Below the pieces are notes generated by a model, which was not told where the DNA came from, ran no database searches, and saw only the letters and a program-made list of their open reading frames with translations. Positions 36,651-49,000 of a DNA stretch of 64,000 nucleotides are shown piece by piece. The stretch's first letter is position 1; each line of letters starts with the position of its first letter. Made by a program: the position numbers and the translations under genes. The DNA lies in the NCBI RefSeq assembly GCF_037975245.1, contig NC_092576.1:7270501-7334500 (forward strand). The letters run 5' to 3'. The stretch comes from Apostichopus japonicus. Its lineage: Eukaryota > Echinodermata > Holothuroidea > Aspidochirotida > Stichopodidae.

Positions 36651-39566
36651 CTGTTCAAAAGACATTCATGTAAAATGATTCACGAACATTCCCAATCAAG
36701 ATTCTTATAGATACTTAAAGTAATGAAAACCAATTAACATTATTTATAAATTGCAAAATGTAACACTTCATTGCAACAACCATTGTAAAGTCATCATCAT
36801 GAAATATTTAGTGACATTGGATAAATACTTATTTCTCGAATTATACGAGTCGTGCAGCTCGTTCATCATTAAATGCAAAATATGAAAGAAGGAATACATT
36901 AGGTAACACATGGAAGCGACACATAGAATAGTGATTTCTGGCGACATAGTCTACCTTTAGATTAGGGAATTGACATATTATTTAAATAATCTGTCACCTG
37001 ATACAGACTTCGCAATAACGTCTGTGACAGATAGTTCAGAACACGTGACAGTAGCCTTCCAGTACGTCATGGGTCCATTACTCGGAAGCTGGAAATCTAG
37101 TTTAACATCACCGGCACTCAAATATTTGTTTTCTTTTTCGTCACATTGGTCACTAACCCCCGGAATGTTTTCTTCTTGTTAGACAGGAAAAATGATGGCA
37201 AAAGTATCATTAAGATATCAGAGGTGGTAACATGATGTTTGTACACTGTGCATATATCATGACGTCATGAGGAAGAGCATGCTTTTCATCATGCAAGTAT
37301 AACGCTTAAACAGGCAAATAACTGTCATTTCAGTTATAATTGTTTGGATATACAGGTATTTTCGCTTTCGCCAGTCTTTTGTATGCATTCAAGAATAGAC
37401 ATAGGTCTTTCGTTTGGTGCAACATACAAAGAATTAATCACGCCTGTCGAGTCTTCTTTATGCTGTGTTGTTGTTAACGAAGTTAACCATTTACGAATAA
37501 TTCCGTGGATAATTCAGTTATTCACAGAACAGCTAACTCTAAACGTATTTGCATCTGTCAAAACCTATTAAATCTTTTCAGTTTCAATCACATGATGAAT
37601 AATTGAAGCACACAGAATTCAAACTTAAACAAATTTGTGTCAAACGAACAGAAGACTTCTTCGCTAAATAAACAAAATATGCTAACTGCGAATATGGCTT
37701 CAATATCGTTATCGCGCGTAACTAAAGACCTTATCTTAACATATGAACATATGAAATGAAGAATTTATTTGATCTCTAAATGGTTACCTAACATAACTGA
37801 CTCAATACTGTTTGACTGAAGAGGAGGAAGACATCTCCTTGCCATCGCTAAGTGTGTTGGATGACTTTCAGTTGAAGAGGTTTTGTATCTAGAAGTAGAA
37901 GAAAAAATTACAATATGAAAAATACCTTTGTCACATGTAAGCCTCGTGATATATGTTTCGAAAAAAAGGTTTGTAATTGTTTTTTATCTAGCTTGTGATG
38001 CTAACTTAATAATCCATTCCTTGACATAAGAAGTTGAAGCCTACATCAGAAAAATAAAGAAACGTAAGGAACTTTTCCTGTTTTGAGAAAGAACACTAAT
38101 TATTGTGTAATTTCTTAGTGTCAGTTCCCTGCATACAAACAAGAGCAAATTTTCAAATTTTTAAATTGAAGACGGACTGACATCAATGTAGCAAAACAAT
38201 TATGGAAATAAACAGAAAGGGTTAACACAGACAACCGCACGTGTTCTCCCTTTTTATTATCAACATTCTTATACAGTTGTGATTCCGACAGTTGCCCATT
38301 ACAAGTGTTCTTATGAGTAGTGCGGATGGGATCAGTCTGGAATGCTAGTACTCTTTTTAATACTTATGTTAAATTTTATGTTTATCAAATGCATGAATAA
38401 ATACTTAATTCGTAAAGTTTTTACATCGACGTGCTGCAGAAAGAAACAACTTACGGAGTAACGGGTACAATCATTTTTGTTATCTTTCTATGGGATATGG
38501 TAAAGTCATCACATGCTTAATTTATATAGTTGACTTTTTGAATAATAGAAATTAAAATAAAATTATATATATCTTTATGAATTAAAAACAATTATATCAA
38601 AGTTTTTTTTGTGTGTGTACAAACCATGTTTATGCATCCTGTTGATATTAAAGTAACTACACATTAAGTGATTTAGGTTGCTTTGTTTTTTACATAAAAT
38701 GCAGATATTACTTGACTAGTTCTGCGTCAACGATGTCGTTATTTGATTAAGTGCAATTTTCATAAAAAAGTCGATTATTTTCCGCCTCATGTCTACATAT
38801 TTACAACGTAACATGATTTTACAGCTTCTTTGTAACCGTCGCACGAACAGTAACTACTAACGTTGGTCTTCCAAAGTGCTGGTACGCAACAAGATAAAAT
38901 CAGAACAACCGCGAGAAGGAAATTGATATAAGTTTTAGACGCCTTTGGCTTCTGTTTCGGCTCCGCATACATTAGTTCAACAAAGGGTTTTTAAAAGACC
39001 ATCGCCTTAGCAAAATTGTCAGTTAAAATTGTCGGGTTGTGATATTTCCAAAAAGGTAACACTATAGTTCACTATCTATCTAGCTATAGCCTCTGATAAG
39101 ATATCTAGTCCAGATACATTTTATTGCATAGTACTTGTTATTTGCTTTGTTTATTTGTTGATGAAAATGTTTATGAGAAAAGATATTAAAGTAAAACTCT
39201 CATCGATCCTTTTTCGGATTTTAACTCAAAAAATGATTGTTCCTTAATATTAAAATTAAAACTAACATAATGAAATCGTTTTTCGTCCATTATATTAAAC
39301 ATACATATATCCATTAGGTAAAAGCATTTTTAACTCATTAAAAGCAGCACGTGCAATTGCCAACATTGATCTGAAATGTACCTGATATATTAATGTCTTC
39401 ATTACTTATTCGACGTGCTATGAAGTACTGCTATCAGTATTAAATATATAATAAAAATACGTGTTCTTGAGAAAAATATCGTAATCATATTGTCTCCGAT
39501 TGAGAGCTATGCAAAACTTTGATCAACTTTATGATATATTCAGGAACACTTGCTTCATTAAGTACC

Positions 39567-39718
39567 ACTGATTCTCCAAAGAGGTATATTACAGTCCGTT
39601 AGTTCCATAATACTTGAAATGCAAGTAACATTTACCTCTTTATTCTTAGAAACCATAACTTCTGCACCGACATCTGTCCCGTTTACCATTGTTAAGATTT
39701 CTACGATTTGACGTGATC
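39567..39718 (-). other. Truncated Ig3 exon of gene 2
   Basis: The frame follows gene 1 Ig3 through the first Cys and the Trp (PLWRIS) and then runs into intron-like sequence and a TAA. Aligning with gene 1 shows about 830 bp lost between the middle of Ig3 and the following intron (equivalent to 6005-6838). The second Ig Cys and the donor are gone. Confidence 0.85.
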
Positions 39719-41789
39719 CTAAACGATTATGTTGTATGTTTGGATACACATGACTCAACTTATGTTGAGGAATTGTTTTAAAGGTAGCATATGTTAAATT
39801 AGACAAATGAAAGTGTTTATTTATCAATTATTTCTCTTTTGCCATTCATAACATATGTATGTCTGTTACCATACATATATATTATTGCGATGTTTCAAGC
39901 TCACCTTTAGTTGTGTCTCAGGAATAGTATTCGTTCATGAATAGCCCTGTGATTATTTCATTTAGACTAGTAATTCAATCATTATAGATATTAAAGGACC
40001 AGGCAACAATCTCGAACTTAATGTGACATTAAAATAGAAGAAACCTAACAGCCACATGCATGCATATTTGGATAATAAAAACATCATAAAGTACAAGAAA
40101 ACCGACGATCCATTGAAATAACACAAAGCAATAAATATGACTTACCAAAGGTCTTTATGGTCCTTTGAGTATTTGTTTGGAATGTTTTGTATCGGACTCT
40201 ACATGAGATGGTTTCCCTCTCTTTCTTCGGAATATGGAGGATTGAGAATGATGCAACAGTTGGAGAAGAAGAACTATTCATAAGGCTAGCACATGAGTCA
40301 GTGAAAGCACACTTTTTTAGTATATTACGATCTGTAATACTTATTATCCAATTAAGTCCGTCATAAGCAGTAAATCCCCTTATTGCTGCTTTGCAAGTAA
40401 CCTCAATACGGGTGTTCCTGGCCACATGTATATCACCATTCGCATCAAGTCCGTTGATCTTTACTTCTATTGGTTGAAGATTTATTTCTGTGTTTGAGTA
40501 AAATATAAGGAAAACATTGATGTAACGTAAAACTGTTTGCCCAAGGTAAACTTATTTTCTATCATCTGCGCATCATTATTTGAATACATCATAGGAACTG
40601 TGTAGTTCCAACGTTTTATAACTCGCTTCTTGACACATAATTTAATATCAAGGAGAAAAAAAAAAGATTCAAATTACTTCGTAACTACAAAGTTAGAAAC
40701 CGATACAAAACCGCACCTTATCTAGATGTTGTCTATGTTTTAAAGTAAACCACCTTCATTCCTATACTGATAAATCAGACGATACTCTTAACTATTGGAT
40801 AAATGCGTTAAGAGTTCGACAAGCAATTGAGTATTAAAATAGCATGACTGAATAAGAACCTGCAATCTCCAAGAAATAACTTCTTTTCTCTTTTCCAGCT
40901 TCATTTGAGCAAGTATACTTTCCTTCATGTTGATCATTGGTGGTGGCGATCCAAATAGAATTGTTCTCCCATATCTTTATAGTTTGGTCAAAAGCTGTTT
41001 TATTGGATATTGTTTCGCCATTATGCTTCCAAATGAATTTTTTCGATGCCTCGCGCGCACACTTTAAAGTCACTGAGCTATTAATTATTCCCACTATAGT
41101 ATCAGCAAGACATCCTTCAAGAAAACAATAAAATACTGTTATCAAAATAACAATATCCACAGGCGAACTAACCCTCATTTTTCAGTTTTTTATGAAAAGT
41201 TTCAAATGAAATGTTTTTTTTCCCGTTCATTTCGTGTTTGCTTCGTTCCTGCTACAAATCAAAATCGATGAAAATATTCATATTGCAAATCATTTTTGAA
41301 AATCATTGTCACACGTTGTTCAGTTGTTCAACACAATTAGTTGTTCGAAAACACGTTCATTCTACTCAAGAGATACAAAATAATAAGCTAGAATTGAGTT
41401 TACCTTGTCTACGCCGGATAGCTTTGTAATTACGATTACTTTCACTTTTTTAAGATTACAATTTACTAAAAGCAACAGGAGATATTTTTAGATATGTTAT
41501 CAAATAAAATATGTTTGTTCTTAATTGCTTCGATGTCAGAATACACAAATGGAAATACACGTGGTGCGAAAATTGAGTCAATTAGACCACTTTAGGCCTC
41601 CCAGGAGTAGCGTACGACAATTGTTTACTACTGTGTAAAGAGGTTTGTTTACAAGTGAAGAAAACTTCAGGCTCTCATAGTGAAGAGATCTTCATTGTCA
41701 TTATACGGAAACTTGAAAGTTCTATGAATGAATGGCTGAAAGGGTTTAGCTAGTGAAAATGTTTTAGGACTTAAAGACCACATTACTTT

Positions 41790-42440
41790 GACGATTTAGT
41801 CTGTTAGTCAATGGGGCAATTATATGGAGTATGCTACCCTATACAGTACAGTACCTTTTTTTATGATTTAATGTGTTAGTTAATGGCGCAATTATACGTA
41901 GTGCGCCACCCTATTAGTACCTTTTTATAGTTTAGTATGGTAATCAATGGGGCAATTATATGGAGTATGCTATCCTATACGATACCTTTTTATGATATAG
42001 TGTGTTTGTCAATGGGGCAATTATATGGCGTATGCTATCCTCTACAATACCTTTTTATGATTTAGTGTGTTAGTCAATGGGGCAAATATATGTAGTATGC
42101 ATAGGCGTAGGAGCCCAATTTGACTTGGCGGGCTGTAACGAAAAATATGCCCAAAATTATATTAGTTTAATCATTGAAAAACACAACATTCCAAATTATT
42201 TTTCTTTCAGTAGGTGACCGAAAAATTCTCAGCATATTGCCCGAATTTTCACAACATTTTTTGGTTGGGGGGGGGCTGCAGCCCCCGCCTCCTACGCCTA
42301 TGGGAGTATGCTATCCAAAACAGTACCTTTTCATGATATAGTTTGTTAGTCAATGAGCAATCATATTGAGTATGCTGCCCTATACAATACCTTTTTATGA
42401 TTAATTGTGTTAGTCAACGGGGTAATTATATGGAGTATAT
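41790..42440. repeat. 65-bp tandem satellite (right copy), interrupted by a MITE
   Basis: Same unit as 9714-10150, about seven units. The array is split by the hAT-like MITE at 42100-42302. Confidence 0.88.
42100..42302. mobile_element. 203-bp hAT-like MITE in satellite
   Basis: Ends CATAGGCGTAGGAG and CTCCTACGCCTATG are inverted copies. The flanks GTAGTATG (42092-42099) and GGAGTATG (42303-42310) form an 8-bp target duplication with one mismatch. It is absent from the left satellite, so it inserted after the segmental duplication. Shares the TIR start with 17585-19214. Confidence 0.85.
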
Positions 42441-45400
42441 GCTACCTTGGACGTTTTCATTTCCTATCGTTGTGATCATCATCAATTCATTTCTGTGAGC
42501 CCTGTGAGACAATGAAAATATCTGAAGTAAGCACCTGATACAGTTGGCATATCTCTCGTTAAAGCAACATTTAGACGGGCTTTTGCTATTTTATGTGTTG
42601 CTATGTAATTAAATATACTATGAAATAATGTTAACAGTGTGTTTAAAGCGTAACTTGCCAATTTAGGCGTGGTCGTCATGAAGGCTGCTTTCAGAATATT
42701 TTATGTTAGCTATCAGCAGCATTTTGTTCAACGAACACCGGAAAAACATCTGTAACGTTCGCTTGTTTGTAGCTGTTGCATATTTATTTGCAATGCGCCA
42801 TCTATTACTTTAATTTCAGGCAGTAGAAAAAGTGATATAGGTTCGAACCGGTTTAAACTGATATTCCGCGTGTAACATGTACTAGTGTTTCGTTGCACCC
42901 ACCTTCATGTTAAAGGAGAAATAACCCCTTCTCTTTTCTGCGTAGAGAATACCGTTTTGCAGTACGCTCTTTTCGACAGAAGCAACACGAATGTTTGCAA
43001 ACAATTCTTTCAACCTTAAAAATCGATTTAATTGTTACCCATTGCATTTGAAAGTTTTGTTTCAATCCCGACTTTTCGTGACGTAAGAGAGCCACATATC
43101 GCATTTCAACAGAAAACGTGTTGTAAATTTCCAACAATAATTAAAATTGAACAAGCAAAGAGAAAGTAATATAAATGTGTTAGATAAAATGGTTTGTTTT
43201 TCATTCCTAAAGGTGCTAACAGTATGTCACGGATGTTTTTGTAGAGAGCAGTCATTAAGGCCGTAAAGACTAGGACAAAGAGCGTATATGAGTTTCAATC
43301 TGCAATATAATTTTAAACACCAATAAAATTAATAAGAGTTAGATAGAAGCATCTTTCTATATAATCCATGGAGTGTTTACGTCTATTTCGTATCTACTGC
43401 ATATGGTTTCTTGTTTCATTCATGGCCTCGTCTTCACTCGGTCTCAATATTATTTCTCCTTTTGGTTTGTTCATTGCGATTATGTACAAAACATGTTCTC
43501 CTTTTTCTTCCAGCATGTCTCTATATGAGCGTTGGCTTTCGGCCTTGGTTTCACGTTCTCTTTCTTTCTCGTTTCAACTTTTATTTCCTCTTACTATCCC
43601 TTTCCAACGTCAGATCAGTAGCCTCTTTAACCGCCTGTTGAAAATCTCCAAGATTGATATACTGTAGTCATTGAACATAATATGGCAAATACGTAAACAG
43701 CAAAAAAGTGCCTGACCCAGTATATGAGGCATCCACCAAAACCATGAAATATCATATATAGAGCAAGGGGGTGTGTTTGTAAGTGGGTTACGTATTCTTA
43801 TTCCACTTCTAAAGTTCCTACGTCAGCCGATACTCATAGCTAGTACAGTAACTATACTGGTGTCACCTGTAACATATTTACCGTGTATAACGAACACAAC
43901 GTAGTAATGATTATCGAGTACCTTCGTCTGTGTATAACATTACGGATAACTACAAACAGTAAATGTAGGTGTAATACAGCAGTTCATATCAGATATTGTG
44001 TTTTTCGAAACCATATCTTTCTCGAAGCAAGACACAAATTAACTATAGTTTTATGGTTTTGAAGATCTATAAAAATTATTTATTCTCTCATTCGTGAATC
44101 CTACAAAAACATACGGTAGATTGTTGATTCTTTGTTATTGCCTTACACAGTAAATTCGTCCTTTTCCAGTGCCGCTAGAGCATAGACAGAAGTTTTCAAC
44201 TGGTATGTCCTACCAACCATATGAAAGCTGGTGGCTTGAGCTATTAAAGCCTATTAGGAGATGAAAAAGTATTGATTATTTAATTCTTCCTTCATTTTGT
44301 GTTGGCAAGAAGACTCATTGATGGTAAATGCATCGCTAAAGGACATTAAACTGCAGATCATATGAGATATTGTGTTTTCCGAAACCTTATCTTTCTCGAA
44401 GCAAGACACAAAGTAACTATAGTTTTAAGGTTCTGTAAAAATGATATATGCTCCCATTTTTGAATCATACAAAAACATATGGTAGATTGAAGAAAGAAAA
44501 CAAAAACATAAATAAATACAAAACTCTGCGTTGGCTGAAGGGTAATGACGTAATTAAAGTAGACCAATCAGATTACATGACATCAGAAAAGAGCTAGCCC
44601 TGCTCTGTGTATATCTCATAAGACATTCCTTGAAAAAAATTCATACAACTATTGCTCAGAATAACAACCTAACAGTCACACTGATACTCGCTGACCCTGT
44701 TTAAATAAAATAAATAGAATAAAAGGTAAACCTTGTCACTTGACGTAGAATAATTTGTCAAACGAACAGTGAAAACATGTTACTTCTTTTAAACTTCATC
44801 AACGTTCAGTACGCTATGGTTTCTTCGAATATTAAAAATAACTCTGTACGTGGCGGTCACATATTAACCTATTACTCATTTGTACATGCTGCTGTAGAAA
44901 AAAAATACTAATAATCTCGTTTTACATGTTTTTATGTTCAAAAATGAAAGTTCCATACTATAACCGTTAATTGATTACACATGTTGTAGTAGGAAGTAGA
45001 GATAGCACGATATTCATAATGTCGCTGTTAATATAATACTCAAAAGTAATCTAGTTGTCCATGGTTCTTCCTGCCAATATACACGTATATATCATTACAA
45101 CTGTGTATGAAAGTACTTAAGTTACAATGAATTTTCAAAAGCATAAAGTGCAAACATTTATCCATTTATTGTTTTCAGTTTCAATACATTAATAATAATC
45201 ACTTGTTTTTTTAATTCAGTTAAATGTTATTTGTGCGACATATGGACGAAAGGCATGCAGATAAATATAAGGTGGACTTTCCCATCACGTGTTATCATCA
45301 CTCAGTCTGCTCGCACAATGTTAATATATATATATATATATATTTTTTTTTTTTCACATAACTATTTACAATGTGAAGGGAAGTCTTCTGTAAAGCCTAT

Positions 45401-46010
45401 ATACTGACTTAACAACACAGAAGACTTCCAAACAGAAAAATAAGAGAAAAGAGGGAGAAAAAATGATAATAATGTGTACAAGTGTCAGCTACAATTGAAC
45501 CATAATTAATAAGGAGTAATAAACTATTAATAAGGCAGGGGAGAATCGAGAGTTTAGCCATTCAAAATAGGCTCTTATCAATCAACCATATCTTTGAGTT
45601 AGGAAATATATAGATATTGGGATGTGCTTGTCAACTAACAGAATGGTTTACTCAGTTATAACATGGGTTGATACGTACTGATTATTTATTCTCAGAATGA
45701 ATGTAATGGAGTATGCAGAAAGAATAAAATACATTTTACCTCCGTTGGCTTCTTCTAAGTCATATACTCATTATTCATAGACTTTATGTGGTGGTTTCAC
45801 GTCACATTTGATGATTGCATAAAACAATTATAAATGTAGTGATGATAGAACCCACCCCCTCCCCCCCCCGATTTTTTTTAAATAGGTCACTTTAGGCTGA
45901 TGAAATGTCACTTTACTGTCATGTCGATAAAAGATTTAAAAAAAAACACATATTACAAAAATAAAAATAGAAACGAAGATAAAGATTGATTCCAAACAGA
46001 CGACAAGATA
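42441..46010. other. Intergenic spacer between gene 2 and gene 4
   Basis: Right-hand copy of 10151-13757. It contains the broken ORF remnant at 43313-43573 and a TA/T run at 45323-45353. No gene seen. Confidence 0.6.
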
Positions 46011-49000
46011 TTATTGATCAGTTTGGTATGACTTTGCATTATTACCTACATTGGAAACATCAATATAATCATTGTTGTCACCATCCTCTGAGGCCAAAAC
46101 GAAATAATTAGGTTCCTCGGGATCTTCTCCATCGTCCGAGCATCCACTTGCCTACAATAGAAGGGATTACAGAAAGGGTAAGCACATTAAAACTCACAAC
46201 TTTAAGTAACTGACGGTATAGAGTAAGAAAGGTGATAACAGAAAGAAAGCTATATGTAGTAGCTATTTGTTAAGTGTTTTGTTTGTTTAACTTTACCTGC
46301 TTCATATTCTTAAGAAACGTCATGAAGGTGTTTCGAAGGCTCCCGAAAGACGGCCTCTCTTCAATGGATGAATTCCAAGTGGAGAGCAATACGCCAAATC
46401 TGTGTGTGGAAATTAAGTTGATGAACCAATTCCGTAACATAATATAGTTCCCCATTGACCGTGGATTAATGCATATTAGGTAATGTTTGTTACCTACTCA
46501 CAACATTTGAACGTGACACGCGTTGGACGAAACTGAACTTGAGGCAAACAGGTACGATATCATATATGCACACTGACATATTTGTGTATTAACTTTTTTT
46601 CTTGTGCGTCTTCTTTACAGTAAGATATGTGTATGTGTTAGTGTGTATGTGTGTGTATGTGTATGTATTTTTATGTATATAGTTATGTGTATGAGTATGG
46701 GAATCGGTACGGAACTTCATATCTCCTCAGTCAAAATTGAAACCTTCTTCAATCCAAAGTCAAACCTATAAAGTGAAGATAAAGAAAGGTAAAACCAAAA
46801 CCAACAACGAAACAGTTTGCTTTCAGCCTGCAATTATAAGTTCACTTATGATACAAACAGCAACATTTCAATTATCAATATCTGGATAAAGCAATATTCA
46901 AATTCCTTTGCAAATTTCACCATATTTCTTAGTGTACTTCCTCGTTTATTATTCCAAACAATTTGTCCTCTGAAATATCATTTTATGTTTTGTTTTACTG
47001 TCATAAGATAGCGAACCTGCCTTTTGTATGATGTGATGTTTGTTTGCACGTTGGTTAGAGAACAGTTCATAAAATTAATACTCACAACCCTCCTGGACAC
47101 GCTAGTGGCTGATCAAGGTTGTCTTTTGCTCTCAGTTTCTTTTCAATCTCTGGACAAGTCAAACCTCCAAAAGGGGTGTCACCTTACCATTGAACAGGAA
47201 AAAGAAATTTATACAATTCCTGATAGACAGTTACACATAGTTAAAGAAGTAGATATAGGGCTTCAACTGTAATTCCTTCCAAATAGTGTGTAATATGTTA
47301 TAAACTATAGAGGAATTTATGTAAGAAAGTATTTTGTTAAGGATTCTGTTTAACGCCCATCATTACACAGAGGAGTCAAAATCCTAGCCATGCCCAAGGA
47401 CAATTATGCCACCGGGCTCCTGTGGCACTTTTCCAACGTTTCCAACAGTATGTTATACATATGAATACATAACCAAATACAACCCCCCCCCCCCCAACCA
47501 CCTTATTCAAAACAAACCCTTCCTTTTATAAGGCCTAACCATACCAAGAGAGTAAATCTCCCAGACAACAACTCCAAAGTTCCAGACATCTGATTTTTCC
47601 TTATAGTGACCCAAGAAGACAGTTTCTGGTGCCAGCCACGCCAGAGGAGGAAATTTCTGGTTATAGGGAGAGAATAAGAAAACCGAATTCCTGTTACCGT
47701 TTTATGCGTGCCACCTTTTGCAAAACAGACAGTCTGTTTTGTTCAGATGAGAGAGACTTAATGGTGTGCCACGGAAGGCTTATGTACTACATACAGATCC
47801 GTCTCAAGAGTAATAACATGTGCCCATTATATTCAAGATATTTCTTACATAGTATTCTACTTATTCGCTTTAAGCTCTGAACTTAGCAAACGTTTACAAT
47901 TACTTAAAACCAGCATGCATTTGCTTTTGTTTATGATGCTTTTGGTTTCGCAGTCAATTATTACCAAGCTACGTGTCACCTTGTGCCATTGTGCGATATA
48001 GTGTACATATAATCATCATGTATGAAACTTTATATGTACATTAACACATTATATTATCATGTAACAAATACGTATTTTTCTAGAACTACTATAACTTTGC
48101 TTGAATAAATTCTGAATAGTACATGCCACTTCAAACACCACATGTCAAATGTACCATATTAAATAATTATTTATCTGTTGAATAAACATAAACCATGAAA
48201 TCAGAAAATGGAGCCTATTTTTTGTTAGACACCGTTTGTCAAAGTTTCAACTTACAAAATCCGATGTAAATCACAATTAAGACCAGAGTGTCTAATCGTT
48301 ATTCCTACATTTCAGCACGCCTTGGTACACAGATTCTCTTAATACTAATATCAATAACAACATAAATCGTCTTTACCGATTGGAGAATGCTGTCCACCCT
48401 CTCCTGTGCTAAATCTACAGGCCAAAAATCATACAGTTTGCATTTCCCACTTGAAGTAAGAAGAACTTTTCTTGCAGCAAGTCCAGGATGGAGAAACTGC
48501 AACGAAACCAAAATCACAAATCGACATCTGTTACTAAATGACTTTTGTTGATTAATGTTTATCTAGTGAAATGAAAGCAAGAGGCGTAACTTTGTTCGAT
48601 CATTATAAGATCCTTTGTGTGCTAATTAATCACATAACAACTAATTCAGAAAGGAATACCCAAGGCATTTTACGGTTTGTTGGTAATAGAAGTAACGTAA
48701 GTTATTCTATAACGATAACGAAGGTCTTGTACAGGTTTCGTTTGTCACGGCTATATTGACAGGAAAATGGACAGTTTCCTGTTTATCAACTGTCATATAC
48801 ATAGACTTATCTAAATATTGTAGATTTATCACTAAACTATTGACATAAATATTAATCGTGCATGTTAGAAAGGATGATGTAAAGTAACTCAATGCTCAAT
48901 TGAAATGGTTCCCAAAGTTGTTCTCAAAATTTAAGGTATATTTGTATTCAGTCTTAACGCGATAGAAAATCCAGAGTGTTTAGGCTGACTTTTTTTGGTA

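Larger units (their letters stand above)
33448..41178 (-). pseudogene. Gene 2: decayed paralogue of gene 1
   Basis: Exon remnants (minus): 41178-40860 signal and Ig1, 40487-40146 Ig2, 39718-39567 half of Ig3, 38962-38858 TM, about 37880-37788 JM, 37174-36998 and 36650-36551 N-lobe, 35881-35694 hinge, 35447-35325 catalytic loop, 35090-34979 APE, 34563-34467 alpha-G, about 34311-34214 last kinase, 33558-33448 C-tail (GDYIEHLI end). Breaks relative to gene 1: Ig3 loses its 3' half and donor; the second N-lobe exon has an 11-nt deletion (100 instead of 111 nt); the APE-motif Trp is TGA (35070-35072); acceptor AG is lost before the TM exon (GG) and the hinge exon (AA); the TM donor is GTAGTT. The last kinase exon also does not match the upstream phase. 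The HPG, ARK and DFC motifs are shared with gene 1. The 3' part shows what gene 1 should look like beyond the window. Confidence 0.85.
34757..47330. repeat. Segmental duplication, right copy
   Basis: Counterpart of 485-15130. Distinct changes are the 830-bp loss in gene 2 Ig3, the MITE at 42100-42302 and many small indels in the gene 2 exons. The duplication contains all of gene 2 except its last three exons, and the last three exons of gene 4. Confidence 0.9.

Noticed and set aside
47629-47880. 83-residue plus-strand ORF
   Set aside because: It is the antisense of the gene 4 APE exon plus adjacent intron.
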